A stretch of 45,146 bases of DNA. Source: Nereida sp965655635. Lineage in GTDB: Bacteria; Pseudomonadota; Alphaproteobacteria; Rhodobacterales; Rhodobacteraceae. Under the pieces are notes generated by a model. The model was not told the origin of the DNA and did no database searches. It worked only from the letters and a program-made list of their open reading frames with translations. The DNA lies in the NCBI RefSeq assembly GCF_965655635.1, contig NZ_CBFHHE010000014.1, positions 1 to 45,146 on the forward strand, written 5' to 3'. Both the position numbers and the translations under genes were made by a program. This document shows, piece by piece, positions 8,768 through 17,757 of the stretch; position 1 is the first letter of the stretch; each line of letters begins with the position of its first letter.

Positions 8768-9423
8768 TGGCGGGCCTCAAATTCTGCGTTCAAATCACGT
8801 ACAATATCGGACATTTGCGGTTGTTGGCTGAGGCGCAGACGTTCTGCGCTTACGATTGATTTTAGACGTTCTTCGGTTTGATCAAGATCATCGTTGATCA
8901 AAACATAGTCATATTCGGGCCAGTGACTAATCTCATCGCGGGACTTTTTCATCCGTCCTGAAATAACCTCGTCACTGTCTTGTCCACGTCCGCGCAACCG
9001 TCGCTCCAACTCAGCAATTGAGGGCGGCAAGATAAATATCGACAACGTGTGCATTCCCAAAACAGAGTTGCGAATTTGCTGCCCACCTTGCCAATCGATA
9101 TCAAACAGCACATCGCGCCCATCGTTGATCGCCGCTTCAACGGGACCCCGCGGGGAACCATATAAATTGTCAAAGACCTCGGCGTGCTCCAGCATATCGC
9201 CCCGCGCGACCATGTCTTCGAAACCCGTCCGGCTCTCAAAATAGTATTCAACGCCGTGGGTCTCACCTTCCCGCGCAGCACGCGTGGTGCCCGACACACT
9301 AAACGACAGGCTTGGGTCCCATTTCATAAGCCGCTTGGCCAGCGTTGATTTGCCCGCACCGGAAGGCGAGGACAAAATAATCAACAGCCCACGACGGGCG
9401 GCGGTACTTTTGGGGGCAGACAT
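8764..9423 (-). CDS. gmk: Guanylate kinase
   Basis: A 219-residue kinase that phosphorylates GMP to GDP with ATP. The P-loop is at residues 18-27 (SSPSGAGKST). GMP-binding residues follow in SVSGTTRAAREGE and in HGVEYYF, and the Asp in DVLFDIDWQGG is conserved. The ATG at 9421-9423 is chosen over an adjacent in-frame GTG because the GGAG at the yicC end gives it better spacing. Its position right after yicC is the arrangement common in proteobacteria. Confidence 0.96.
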   Translation of the reverse strand: MSAPKSTAARRGLLIILSSPSGAGKSTLAKRLMKWDPSLSFSVSGTTRAAREGETHGVEYYFESRTGFEDMVARGDMLEHAEVFDNLYGSPRGPVEAAINDGRDVLFDIDWQGGQQIRNSVLGMHTLSIFILPPSIAELERRLRGRGQDSDEVISGRMKKSRDEISHWPEYDYVLINDDLDQTEERLKSIVSAERLRLSQQPQMSDIVRDLNAEFEARQ

Positions 9424-9426
9424 CAC

Positions 9427-10320
9427 TTACTCCACGTTTTGGATTTGTTCACGCATTTGGTCGATCACGGCCTTAAGGGCAAGTCCGATTGTCGTCAGGT
9501 CCGTGTGGTTGGCTTTGGCACACAGGGTGTTCGCTTCGCGGTTGAATTCTTGGCTGAGAAAATCAAGCTTGCGACCCTTGGCGCCTGTTTGGGCCAATAA
9601 CTCCCGCCCCGCAGCGATATGCGCGCGCAATCTGTCCAACTCTTCGGCCACATCCGCCTTCACTGCCAAAAGGGCAATTTCCTGCGCAACACGGCCGGCA
9701 TCAATGTCATCTGAAAGATTGGCGGAAACCCGTGCCAAGCTTTCAGCAAAGCGTTCCTTCATGTCGTCTGCACGCGTTTCAATGATGTTTGCGGCCTGAT
9801 GTGTGAGTACTTCAATCTGGTTTAATTGGTCTGTCAGGATGCCGTGCAAAGCCGCGCCTTCATCGCTCCGCATCTGATTAAAGCTATGTAACAGCGTTGG
9901 TAAATCGCCCAAAATTGCCGTCGATAATGGCGTTGTATCAATGCTGGCTGCCTCTGTATCAATAACCCCGCGGTAGGCCAAAATCTCGGCGGTGCTTGGC
10001 GGCCTCATGTCTAGACCGTGATCCACAGCGGATTGCGCAATCTGTTTGAGAGCACTTAAAACATTGTGCAGCCGTGCTTTATCTACGGTAAACCCCGCTC
10101 CGCTATCTCGCCGCGTTACTTTGCAATTAAGCGCGATATTTCCCCGCTCGGCAGCGCCTTGTGCGGCTTTGCGCGCGGCGATCTCAAGCCCCTCAATCCA
10201 CTCGGGAACGCGGATGCGCAGATCAAGACCACGGCCGTTTACGGCACGTATTTCCCATGTCCAACTATAGCCGTCTAACTGCCCTGAAAATGTGGCAAAA
10301 CCAGTCATTGAAAGTGTCAT
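9427..10320 (-). CDS. YicC family endoribonuclease-like protein
   Basis: A 297-residue protein starting MTLSMTGFATFSGQLDG, the characteristic YicC opening. The C terminus has the conserved KGRKLDFLSQEFNREANTL segment of the DUF1732 half. YicC of E. coli is a metal-dependent endoribonuclease; activity of this protein is assumed from family only. The start at 10318-10320 is supported by a GCGAGG ribosome binding site and by the conserved MTGFA opening; upstream in-frame codons are rejected. It heads the minus-strand unit with gmk 3 bases downstream. Confidence 0.93.
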   Translation of the reverse strand: MTLSMTGFATFSGQLDGYSWTWEIRAVNGRGLDLRIRVPEWIEGLEIAARKAAQGAAERGNIALNCKVTRRDSGAGFTVDKARLHNVLSALKQIAQSAVDHGLDMRPPSTAEILAYRGVIDTEAASIDTTPLSTAILGDLPTLLHSFNQMRSDEGAALHGILTDQLNQIEVLTHQAANIIETRADDMKERFAESLARVSANLSDDIDAGRVAQEIALLAVKADVAEELDRLRAHIAAGRELLAQTGAKGRKLDFLSQEFNREANTLCAKANHTDLTTIGLALKAVIDQMREQIQNVE

Positions 10321-10410
10321 TTTGGCCTCGCGACAGTGGATCCTTAACCGCATTTGTGACGCCCTGCTGAAAGCAAGGCAAGGGCCGATACGTGCCGCGC
10401 GCCAGATGCG

Positions 10411-10464
10411 TTAACCACTCGTTTACATTTTGCACCGCGCCACACTAATTTACGGTATAGTAAA
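10411..10464. promoter_or_regulatory. Possible CtrA-like half-degenerate site and a 16-bp palindrome upstream of the PAS gene
   Basis: TTAA at 10411-10414 is followed after 7 bases by TTTAC at 10422-10426, one mismatch from the CtrA consensus TTAA-N7-TTAAC. A separate inverted repeat TTTAC-GGTATA-GTAAA spans 10449-10464 and contains a TATAGT that could be a -10 element. Both lie in the 183-base divergent region between yicC and the PAS protein. Regulation by CtrA is a guess from one degenerate match. Confidence 0.25.
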
Positions 10465-10503
10465 CATTAGTCGACTTGCAGATTTCACACGGATCCCTGA
10501 GCC

Positions 10504-11211
10504 ATGACCTCCAAACCAAATGCGCCACGTCTTGATGCCACTTCCAATGTTGTCTCGATCTTTGATCATCGCGCAGAGCTTCGGTTCCCAGCGATTGCGC
10601 AGACAGAGGCCTATTGGGAAGCGCTTCGCGGCACACGCTTGATGCCAGACCGGGCAGATGTGAACCCACGCGGCATCGAAAATCTATTGGAATACGCATT
10701 TATTGGTGAACGGATCGCCCCGGGCCTTGTGCGTTTGCGGCTTGCGGGCATGCACATGTCTGACTTGATGGGTATGGAAGTGCGCGGCATGCCACTATCG
10801 AGCTTTACTGTACCGCACGAACGTCAACAGATGGCTGAGGCCATTGACCAAATGTTCGATAGCCCCGCTTGTGTGACCCTTACGCTGCGCGCTGAAACAG
10901 GTTTTGGACGTGACAGTTTGGACGCAAAGATCATCCTGTTGCCGCTCAAATCAGACTTCGGTGACGTAAGCCGCGTTTTGGGGGCCTTTGTCACCAACGG
11001 CAAGATCGGACGCGCACCGCGCAGGTTCAACATTCTTGAGACAGATGTCCGGCCGCTATTGAAAGACCTGACCGCTAGTACAGCTGACGCAATTCTAAGC
11101 AGTAGACCAGCGCCACAACCAACAGAAGATACACCTGTAATCGACGCGGATGAACTACAGCTCGAGTACAGTAAAAAGCCAAAATTACAAGTACTTACAT
11201 TCGACAGATAA
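10504..11211 (+). CDS. PAS domain-containing protein (PAS_5 type)
   Basis: A 235-residue soluble protein. The segment from about residue 28 to 175 resembles PAS_5 proteins common in Alphaproteobacteria: YWEALRG near the start, LMPDRADVNPRGIENLLEY, then LRLAGMHMSDLMGMEVRGMPLSSF. The last 60 residues are polar and probably disordered. No output domain is present, so it may act by protein interaction, as does the Caulobacter PAS_5 protein MopJ. The specific role is unknown. It is a single-gene unit diverging from yicC and ends at a strong bidirectional terminator. Confidence 0.85.
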   Translation: MTSKPNAPRLDATSNVVSIFDHRAELRFPAIAQTEAYWEALRGTRLMPDRADVNPRGIENLLEYAFIGERIAPGLVRLRLAGMHMSDLMGMEVRGMPLSSFTVPHERQQMAEAIDQMFDSPACVTLTLRAETGFGRDSLDAKIILLPLKSDFGDVSRVLGAFVTNGKIGRAPRRFNILETDVRPLLKDLTASTADAILSSRPAPQPTEDTPVIDADELQLEYSKKPKLQVLTFDR

Positions 11212-11248
11212 TCCACTTTCTTAGAATTAACGATTTGGTTAGATACAC

Positions 11249-11284
11249 AAAAAGCCCCGAGCGGTAACTCGGGGCTTTGTTGAT
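11249..11284. terminator. Bidirectional rho-independent terminator
   Basis: An 11-bp perfect stem (aaagccccgag / ctcggggcttt, arms 11251-11261 and 11268-11278) with a 6-base loop is flanked by T-rich sequence on the plus strand and by TTTTTG on the minus strand. It sits between the converging PAS gene and the DAHP synthase gene and can serve both. Confidence 0.88.
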
Positions 11285-11303
11285 TTGATATCATAGCGTT
11301 AGT

Positions 11304-12674
11304 TCAGCTCGCTGCGGCCTGTTGGATCGCATTACGAAGGGCCGATAGCTCTTCGGATACCAGAAATGCCAGTTCAAGAGACTGCGATGCATTCAAACGC
11401 GGATCGCACGCTGTGTGGTAGCGATCAGACAAGTTCTCATCGGTTACCGCACGGACACCGCCCGTACATTCGGTTACATCTTGCCCCGTCATCTCAAAAT
11501 GCACACCACCGGGGATCGTGTTTTCGGCACGGTGGATTGCAAAGAATTCCTGAACCTCACGCAGAACGCTTTCAAACGGACGGGTTTTATACCCTGACGC
11601 CGCCTTAATTGTGTTGCCATGCATCGCGTCACATGACCAAAGCACGTTTGCGCCCTCTTCGTTGACTGCCTGAATGAGACGCGGCAGGTGATCGCCCACA
11701 CTGCCCGCTCCGAACCGCGCGATAAGGGTCAAGCGCCCCTCTTCGTTTGTCGGGTTCAGTTTTGACATCAAAACTTTGAGGTCTTCAGCTGTTGTCGTTG
11801 GTCCGCACTTCAAGCCAATCGGGTTTTGTACACCGCGGCAGAATTCAACGTGGGCACCGTCCGGCTGGCGTGTCCGATCACCGATCCAGATCATGTGACC
11901 AGAACCTGCAACAGGCAAGCCGGTTGTGCTGTCTTCACGGCACAGGGCTTCTTCGTATTCCAACAGCAACGCTTCGTGTGATGTGTAGAAATCAACGGAT
12001 TGCAACGTATGCGCCGTCTCTTGGGTCACACCAGCGGCTTTCATAAAGTCGAGCGTGTCTGAAATACGGTCTGCAACCTCGCGGTATTTCCGCGCCTCGC
12101 CACTGCCTGTAAAGCCCAGTGTCCAAGCATGGACCTGATGAACGTCAGCGTAGCCACCGGTTGAGAAAGCGCGCACAAGGTTCAAAGATGCCGCCGCTTG
12201 GGTGTAGGCCTGCAGCATGCGCTGTGGATCGGGGATACGCGCCTCTGGCGTAAAGTCGAACCCATTGATGATGTCACCACGGTAGCTCGGCAATTCCTGA
12301 TCGCCCTTGGTCTCAGTGGGTGCTGAGCGTGGTTTGGCAAACTGGCCAGCCATCCGGCCCACTTTGACCACGGGCACTTTGGCGCCATAGGTCAAAACCA
12401 TCGCCATCTGTAGCATAACTTTGAATGTGTCGCGGATCGTGTCGGCAGAAAACTCAGAGAAGCTTTCAGCACAATCGCCGCCTTGCAACAAAAACGCTTC
12501 ACCGCGCGATGCGGCGGCAAGCTCGGCTTTCAAACGGCGCGCTTCGCCCGCAAAAACCAGCGGTGGATATCGACGCAACTGTTCCTCGACGCCAGCCAAT
12601 GCCGCAGCATCGGTGTAATCTGGCATTTGTACGCGCGGTTTTGCGCGCCATGCATCTTTGGTCCAGTTGGTCAT
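11304..12674 (-). CDS. Class II 3-deoxy-7-phosphoheptulonate (DAHP) synthase
   Basis: A 456-residue enzyme for the first step of the shikimate pathway, condensing phosphoenolpyruvate with erythrose 4-phosphate. Class II features are clear: LLQGGDCAESFSEF with the metal-ligand Cys, KVGRMAGQFAKPRS, SHEALLLEYEEAL, WIGDRTRQPDGAHVEF, and the C-terminal GGVHFEMTGQDVTECTGG. The length matches plant-like bacterial class II enzymes. The ATG at 12672-12674 is preceded by GAGGA. It is transcribed alone and ends at the shared terminator. Confidence 0.96.
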   Translation of the reverse strand: MTNWTKDAWRAKPRVQMPDYTDAAALAGVEEQLRRYPPLVFAGEARRLKAELAAASRGEAFLLQGGDCAESFSEFSADTIRDTFKVMLQMAMVLTYGAKVPVVKVGRMAGQFAKPRSAPTETKGDQELPSYRGDIINGFDFTPEARIPDPQRMLQAYTQAAASLNLVRAFSTGGYADVHQVHAWTLGFTGSGEARKYREVADRISDTLDFMKAAGVTQETAHTLQSVDFYTSHEALLLEYEEALCREDSTTGLPVAGSGHMIWIGDRTRQPDGAHVEFCRGVQNPIGLKCGPTTTAEDLKVLMSKLNPTNEEGRLTLIARFGAGSVGDHLPRLIQAVNEEGANVLWSCDAMHGNTIKAASGYKTRPFESVLREVQEFFAIHRAENTIPGGVHFEMTGQDVTECTGGVRAVTDENLSDRYHTACDPRLNASQSLELAFLVSEELSALRNAIQQAAAS

Positions 12675-12834
12675 CGGGTATCCTCGTCACAACGTTAGCG
12701 TTAGCACGAAAGCTGATACCCCGACTTTTGCACAGTTCCAATGGGCTTTGTCACCCGAGGCGCGTTTTTCCTTGAACAAGATGCAGTTTGGTGTTGTTGC
12801 TATTTGACGTTGCGTTTTCGGGAGAGGGAAAAAC

Positions 12835-13842
12835 ATGGCGGAGAAACGTCAGATCATTGAGGTGAAAACGGACGGCAAACCTAAGCGGATTGTATTTGTT
12901 CTGCTCGAGAACTTTACGCTGTTGTGCTTTTCAGCGGCAGTTGAATCGCTGCGTCTTGCGAATATGATGTCTGGCAAGCCGCTTTACGAATGGCATCTTG
13001 TGGGCGAAATGGGCGCGAATGATAAAAGTGTTGTCACATGCTCTGCAGGTATTCCGTTTCAGCTGCAGGGCGGTCTTGATGAGTTGAGCCGCGACGACAT
13101 TGTGATGATTTGTGGTGGTCTTGAGGTTCAGCAAGTCACAACCACCAAACTGATGAATTGGATGCGGCGAGAAAGCCGCCGTGGTGTGCAAATGGGTGGC
13201 CTTTGTACGGCTGCGTTTACAATGGCGAAGGCGGGTCTGCTTGACGGGCGTCGTGCGACGATCCACTGGGAAAACCAAGACAGCTTTGCCGAGGAATTCG
13301 AGGATGTGGAGCTGACGAAGTCCGTCTTCGTAATGGACGGCAACCGCTTCACCACCGCCGGAGGTACCGCGTCGATTGACCTAATGCTCAAGATTATTGC
13401 CGCAGAGCACGGACAAGATTTGGCTAACTCTGTTGCGGACCAGCTAATTTACTCGTCTATTCGCACTGACCAAGATAGCCAGCGTTTGTCGATACCCACG
13501 CGCATCGGCGTGCGCCATCCGAAGTTGAGCCTTGTTATCCAAATGATGGAAGCCAACATCGAAGAACCGATCAGCCCCGGTATTCTTGCAAAAGACGTTG
13601 GCATGTCGACCCGACAGCTTGAGCGGCTTTTCCGCAGATATCTTTCGCGCAGCCCTAAGCGCTATTATATGGAACTGCGTTTGCAAAAGGCGCGAAACCT
13701 GCTGATCCAGACGGATATGAGTGTCATTAACGTAGCACTTGCGTGTGGTTTTGCTTCGCCATCGCATTTTTCGAAATGCTACCGGTCGCACTATGACACT
13801 ACACCCTACCGCGAACGGGGTGCGCACGCCGGCCGAGGGTGA
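12835..13842 (+). CDS. GlxA family transcriptional regulator (DJ-1/PfpI + AraC HTH)
   Basis: A 335-residue regulator. Residues about 18-195 form a DJ-1/PfpI-like domain, with Cys124 in MGGLCTAAF at the nucleophile-elbow position. Residues about 230-325 carry the double AraC helix-turn-helix (SPGILAKDVGMSTRQLERLFRRYL and ALACGFASPSHFSKCYR). Similar regulators such as GbdR and CdhR sense quaternary amines; the ligand here is unknown. A GGAGAGGG ribosome binding site precedes the ATG. It lies 130 bases before the Liv-type transporter on the same strand, so it may control that operon. Confidence 0.93.
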   Translation: MAEKRQIIEVKTDGKPKRIVFVLLENFTLLCFSAAVESLRLANMMSGKPLYEWHLVGEMGANDKSVVTCSAGIPFQLQGGLDELSRDDIVMICGGLEVQQVTTTKLMNWMRRESRRGVQMGGLCTAAFTMAKAGLLDGRRATIHWENQDSFAEEFEDVELTKSVFVMDGNRFTTAGGTASIDLMLKIIAAEHGQDLANSVADQLIYSSIRTDQDSQRLSIPTRIGVRHPKLSLVIQMMEANIEEPISPGILAKDVGMSTRQLERLFRRYLSRSPKRYYMELRLQKARNLLIQTDMSVINVALACGFASPSHFSKCYRSHYDTTPYRERGAHAGRG

Positions 13843-13972
13843 GAGCTAGGCTAATTTTATTACGTATTTCGTCTCATTAATCGGCTGTTTACGTTAGGAA
13901 ACTGCTTCCCTATTTGCGAATCTATGCGTAATGTCGTGAGCGGACATTTTAGATCCGACATGGGAGATTGTT

Positions 13973-15166
13973 ATGAAAAAATTGTTGATGGCGACAGCAC
14001 TTACAGCTGTTACGGCAACAACTGCCTTCGCAGGCGGCCACGGTAAAGAAGTTAAACTCGGGATCATTTTGGGCTTCACGGGCCCACTTGAATCTCTGGC
14101 GCAGCAAATGGCTGGCGGCGCAGAAGCAGCGATTGAAGAAGTAACTGCTTCAGGCATGCTGTTGGACGCGGCAAAAGTAACTGGAGTGCGCGCAGACAGC
14201 ACATGTATTGATGCTGCTGCGGCAACTGCTGCTGCTGAGCGTCTGGTCACATCCGACAAAGTCGACGGCATCATGGGCGCTGACTGTTCAGGCGTAACCG
14301 GTGCGATTTTGTCAAACGTTGCTCTGGCAAACGGCACTGTCATGATTTCGCCTTCTGCGACATCACCTGGCCTTTCCACAGCAGAAGACAACGGTCTGTT
14401 CTTCCGCACAGCGCCATCTGACGCGCGCCAAGGCGTTGTAATGACAGATGTTCTGCTTGAAGAAGGCATCAACGAAGTTGCGTTGACATATACTAACAAT
14501 GACTACGGCAAAGGCCTTGCTGATGCCTTCCAAACTGCATTCGAAGCAGCTGGCGGCACAGTAACAATTTCTGCAGCACACGAAGACGGCAAAGCGGACT
14601 ACTCTGCTGAAGTTGGCGCGTTGGCATCTGCTGGTGGTGACCGTTTGGTTGTTGCTGGCTACGTCGATCAAGGTGGTTCGGGTATCGTTCGTGCGGCTCT
14701 CGACAGCGGCGCATTCGACACATTCCACTTTCCTGACGGCATGATTTCTGACGCGCTGGTTGAGAACTTCGGTTCAGAGATTGACGGCTCAACAGGTCAA
14801 AACCCAGGCACAGACAGCCCAGGTGCGATGAAGTACGCAGAGCTGATCGGCGACAAGTTCAATCCGACATCACCCTTCTCTGCAGAAAGCTATGACGCGG
14901 CGGCACTTATCATGCTTGCAATGCAAGCAGCAGACAGCAAAGACCCGTCTGACTACAAAAACCACGTGATGAACGTTGCAAACGCACCGGGCATCGAAAT
15001 CTTCCCTGGTGAGTTGGGCAAAGCGCTCGAACTGATCAAAGCTGGCGAAGAAATCGACTACGTTGGTGCGTCTGCGGTTGAGCTGATCGGACCCGGCGAA
15101 AGCGCTGGTAACTATCGTCAGGTCACATTCGAAGGTGGCGAGCTGAAAGTGGTCCAGTACCGCTAA
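13973..15166 (+). CDS. Liv-type (HAAT) ABC transporter substrate-binding protein
   Basis: A 397-residue periplasmic protein. A Sec signal peptide (MKKLLMATALTAVTATTAFA) precedes GGHGKEVKLGIILGFTGPLE. The fold is a type I periplasmic binding protein like LivK, with GIMGADCSGVTGAI and VMISPSATSPGLS ligand-loop segments. The substrate could be a branched-chain or other amino acid, or an amide or betaine; the sequence does not decide. GGGAG precedes the ATG. A hairpin before the next gene probably lowers downstream expression relative to this gene. Confidence 0.93.
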   Translation: MKKLLMATALTAVTATTAFAGGHGKEVKLGIILGFTGPLESLAQQMAGGAEAAIEEVTASGMLLDAAKVTGVRADSTCIDAAAATAAAERLVTSDKVDGIMGADCSGVTGAILSNVALANGTVMISPSATSPGLSTAEDNGLFFRTAPSDARQGVVMTDVLLEEGINEVALTYTNNDYGKGLADAFQTAFEAAGGTVTISAAHEDGKADYSAEVGALASAGGDRLVVAGYVDQGGSGIVRAALDSGAFDTFHFPDGMISDALVENFGSEIDGSTGQNPGTDSPGAMKYAELIGDKFNPTSPFSAESYDAAALIMLAMQAADSKDPSDYKNHVMNVANAPGIEIFPGELGKALELIKAGEEIDYVGASAVELIGPGESAGNYRQVTFEGGELKVVQYR

Positions 15167-15190
15167 GTCCACCTATCACAAAACTAAAGA

Positions 15191-15220
15191 ACAGCCCGAT
15201 CTTGTGTCGGGCTGTTTTGT
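15191..15220 (+). terminator. Attenuating terminator between binding-protein and ATPase genes
   Basis: A perfect 9-bp stem (acagcccga / tcgggctgt, arms 15191-15199 and 15207-15215) with a 7-base loop is followed by TTTGTT. It lies 25 bases after the binding-protein stop and 18 bases before the next start. As the ATPase and permease genes have no other evident promoter, it is likely a partial terminator that gives excess binding protein. Confidence 0.7.
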
Positions 15221-15238
15221 TAAGGGGAACTCAAGATC

Positions 15239-16033
15239 ATGATCAAAGTGGACAATCTGTCCAAGCACTTTGGCGGCTTTCGAGCAGTCGATGGCGCTAG
15301 CCTCGAGATCCAGAGCGGGTCAATAACGGGCCTTATCGGACCTAATGGTGCAGGAAAAACAACGCTTTTCAATGTAATAGCGGGCGTTCTTAAACCGTCT
15401 GCTGGCCGTGTGACAATGGACGGCGAAGACATTACGGGACTTGAACCGCACCAGCTGTTTCACAAGGGCTTGCTGCGTACTTTCCAGATTGCCCATGAGT
15501 TTTCATCAATGTCGTGCCGCGAGAACCTGATGATGGTGCCGGGCGCGCAAGCGGGTGAAACCCTTTGGAACACGTGGTTTGGCCGTAAGCGGATTGCTGA
15601 TCAGGAACGTGCGTTACGTGCCAAATCCGACGAGGTTTTAGAATTCCTGACCGTTGAGCACCTTGCCGATCACAAAGCGGGACAGATCTCTGGTGGCCAG
15701 AAAAAGCTGTTGGAACTGGGGCGCACCATGATGGTTGACGCCAAGATTGTGTTTCTTGACGAAGTCGGCGCCGGTGTGAACCGCACCCTTCTCAACACGA
15801 TTGGGGACGCGATTACCCGGCTCAACAAAGAGCGCGGCTATACGTTCGTCGTGATCGAGCATGACATGGATTTCATCGGCCGGCTTTGCGACCCCGTGAT
15901 CTGTATGGCAGAAGGCAAAGTCCTTGCCGAAGGCACCCTGCCCGAGATCAAAGCCAACGAGCAGGTCATCGAAGCCTACCTGGGCACTGGACTCAAAAAC
16001 AAAGACAAAGCACAGGCCGAGGTGAGGGCATGA
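15239..16033 (+). CDS. Liv-type ABC transporter ATP-binding protein (LivG-like)
   Basis: A 264-residue ABC ATPase. Walker A is GPNGAGKTT at residues 34-42, the signature is ISGGQKKLLELGR, the Walker B is IVFLDEVGAGV and the H-loop is in VIEHDMDF. The LRTFQIAHEF segment after the Q-loop and the C-terminal tail are typical of LivG. The ATG at 15239-15241 follows AAGGGGAAC. It overlaps the next gene by 4 bases (ATGA). Confidence 0.94.
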   Translation: MIKVDNLSKHFGGFRAVDGASLEIQSGSITGLIGPNGAGKTTLFNVIAGVLKPSAGRVTMDGEDITGLEPHQLFHKGLLRTFQIAHEFSSMSCRENLMMVPGAQAGETLWNTWFGRKRIADQERALRAKSDEVLEFLTVEHLADHKAGQISGGQKKLLELGRTMMVDAKIVFLDEVGAGVNRTLLNTIGDAITRLNKERGYTFVVIEHDMDFIGRLCDPVICMAEGKVLAEGTLPEIKANEQVIEAYLGTGLKNKDKAQAEVRA

Positions 16034-16743
16034 GCGAGCCATTCTTGATCGGGCGCGACATGACCGGCGGCTACGGCAAAGGCCCCGACATTTTGCACAA
16101 TTGCACCATCGGCGTCGACAAAGGCGAGATTGCTGTCATCGTTGGACCTAACGGGGCAGGTAAATCAACCGCAATGAAGGCCGTGTTTGGTATGCTTGAT
16201 GTGCGCCAAGGCGGTGTATTTTTGAACGGTAAAGACATCACGAAACTCAGCCCTCAGGCGCGTGTGCGCGAAGGCATGGGCTTTGTACCGCAGACCTCAA
16301 ACATCTTTACGTCCATGACAGTCGAAGAAAACCTTGAGATGGGCGCGTTCATCCGCACGGATGACATCAAAGACACAATGGAGCAGGTCTATACATTATT
16401 CCCGATTTTGCGAGACAAGCGTAATCAAGCGGCAGGTGAACTATCAGGTGGGCAGCGTCAACAAGTGGCCGTGGGCCGCGCGCTTATGACAAAACCAACA
16501 GTCTTGATGCTGGATGAGCCTACCGCCGGCGTAAGTCCAATTGTTATGGACGAGCTTTTCTACCGCATTATCGAAGTGGCACGTACGGGCATTTCCATCC
16601 TGATGGTGGAACAGAACGCCCGCCAAGCGCTTGAAATCGCAGACAAAGGCTATGTGCTGGTCCAAGGCGCAAATGCGTTTACGGGCACCGGCAAAGACCT
16701 TCTTGCGGACCCTGAAGTTCGTAAATCATTCTTGGGAGGCTGA
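16030..16743 (+). CDS. Liv-type ABC transporter ATP-binding protein (LivF-like)
   Basis: A 237-residue ABC ATPase. Walker A is GPNGAGKST at residues 39-47, the signature LSGGQRQQVAVGRAL, the Walker B LMLDEPTAGVSP, and the distal LMVEQNARQALEIADKGYVL typical of LivF. The start at ATG 16030 overlaps the previous stop and gives the usual family length. It pairs with the preceding ATPase in one transporter. Confidence 0.94.
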   Translation: MSEPFLIGRDMTGGYGKGPDILHNCTIGVDKGEIAVIVGPNGAGKSTAMKAVFGMLDVRQGGVFLNGKDITKLSPQARVREGMGFVPQTSNIFTSMTVEENLEMGAFIRTDDIKDTMEQVYTLFPILRDKRNQAAGELSGGQRQQVAVGRALMTKPTVLMLDEPTAGVSPIVMDELFYRIIEVARTGISILMVEQNARQALEIADKGYVLVQGANAFTGTGKDLLADPEVRKSFLGG

Positions 16744-16746
16744 ACG

Positions 16747-17757
16747 ATGGACTATCTTAACGCTATCGTCGCACTGACAAATTTCGTGCTTATTCCCGCA
16801 ACAGCATATGGCGCGCAGCTGGCCCTTGGGGCGTTGGGCGTCACGCTGATTTACGGCATTTTGCGATTTTCAAACTTCGCTCATGGCGACACAATGGCTT
16901 TCGGTACCATGGCCACAATTGGCGCAACGGTTCTACTGCAAAGCTGGGGCGTCAGCTTTGGACCACTCCCCACGGCCCTTCTTGCGCTTCCCTTCGGGAT
17001 TGCCGCAACGATCGCGCTGGTCCTGCTCACGGATGTAGGCGTTTACCGTTTTTATCGCACCCAGAAAGCCGCACCTGTGATTTTCGTGATCGTATCCATG
17101 GGCGTTATGTTCATCATGAACGGTCTAGTTCGCATTCTGATTGGTCCCGATGATCGCCGCTTTGCCGATGGTGAGCGGTTCATCATTTCTGCGCGCGAAT
17201 TCAAGGAAATGACCGGCCTGCGCGAAGGACTAGCACTCAAAACCACCCAAGGGATCACAATCGTGGTCGCCGTGTTGGTTGTTGCGATGCTCTTTTATTT
17301 CCTGAACCGCACACGTACCGGAAAATCCATGCGGGCCTACTCTGATAATGAGGACCTAGCGCTGTTGTCCGGCATCAACCCCGAGCGTGTGGTTATGGTC
17401 ACGTGGATAATCGTCGCAACGCTGGCGACAATCGCAGGTGTACTATACGGATTGGATAAATCATTCAAACCGTTCACCTATTTCCAACTTCTTCTGCCAA
17501 TTTTTGCCAGCGCAGTTGTAGGTGGTTTGGGCAACCCGCTTGGCGCGATCTTTGGGGGCTTTCTCATCGCCTACTCCGAAGTTCTCATCACATATGCGTG
17601 GAAAAAGGTGCTGGTCTACACCCTGCCCGACGCGCTTGAGCCGTCCGGCCTCGTGCAGCTTTTGTCCACCGATTACAAATTTGCCGTCAGCTTTGCATTG
17701 CTTGTCATTGTCTTGCTCTTCAAGCCGACGGGTCTGTTTAAAGGGAAGTCAGTCTGA
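16747..17757 (+). CDS. Liv-type ABC transporter permease (LivH-like)
   Basis: A 336-residue multi-spanning membrane protein. Features of LivH are the opening segment ALGALGVTLIYGILRFSNFAHGD, later TGKSMRAYSDNEDLALLSGIN, which matches the cytoplasmic coupling loop, and FASAVVGGLGNPLGAIFGG near the C terminus. It begins 3 bases after the LivF-like stop and its stop overlaps the LivM-like start by one base (TGATG). It forms the channel with the LivM-like protein. Confidence 0.93.
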   Translation: MDYLNAIVALTNFVLIPATAYGAQLALGALGVTLIYGILRFSNFAHGDTMAFGTMATIGATVLLQSWGVSFGPLPTALLALPFGIAATIALVLLTDVGVYRFYRTQKAAPVIFVIVSMGVMFIMNGLVRILIGPDDRRFADGERFIISAREFKEMTGLREGLALKTTQGITIVVAVLVVAMLFYFLNRTRTGKSMRAYSDNEDLALLSGINPERVVMVTWIIVATLATIAGVLYGLDKSFKPFTYFQLLLPIFASAVVGGLGNPLGAIFGGFLIAYSEVLITYAWKKVLVYTLPDALEPSGLVQLLSTDYKFAVSFALLVIVLLFKPTGLFKGKSV

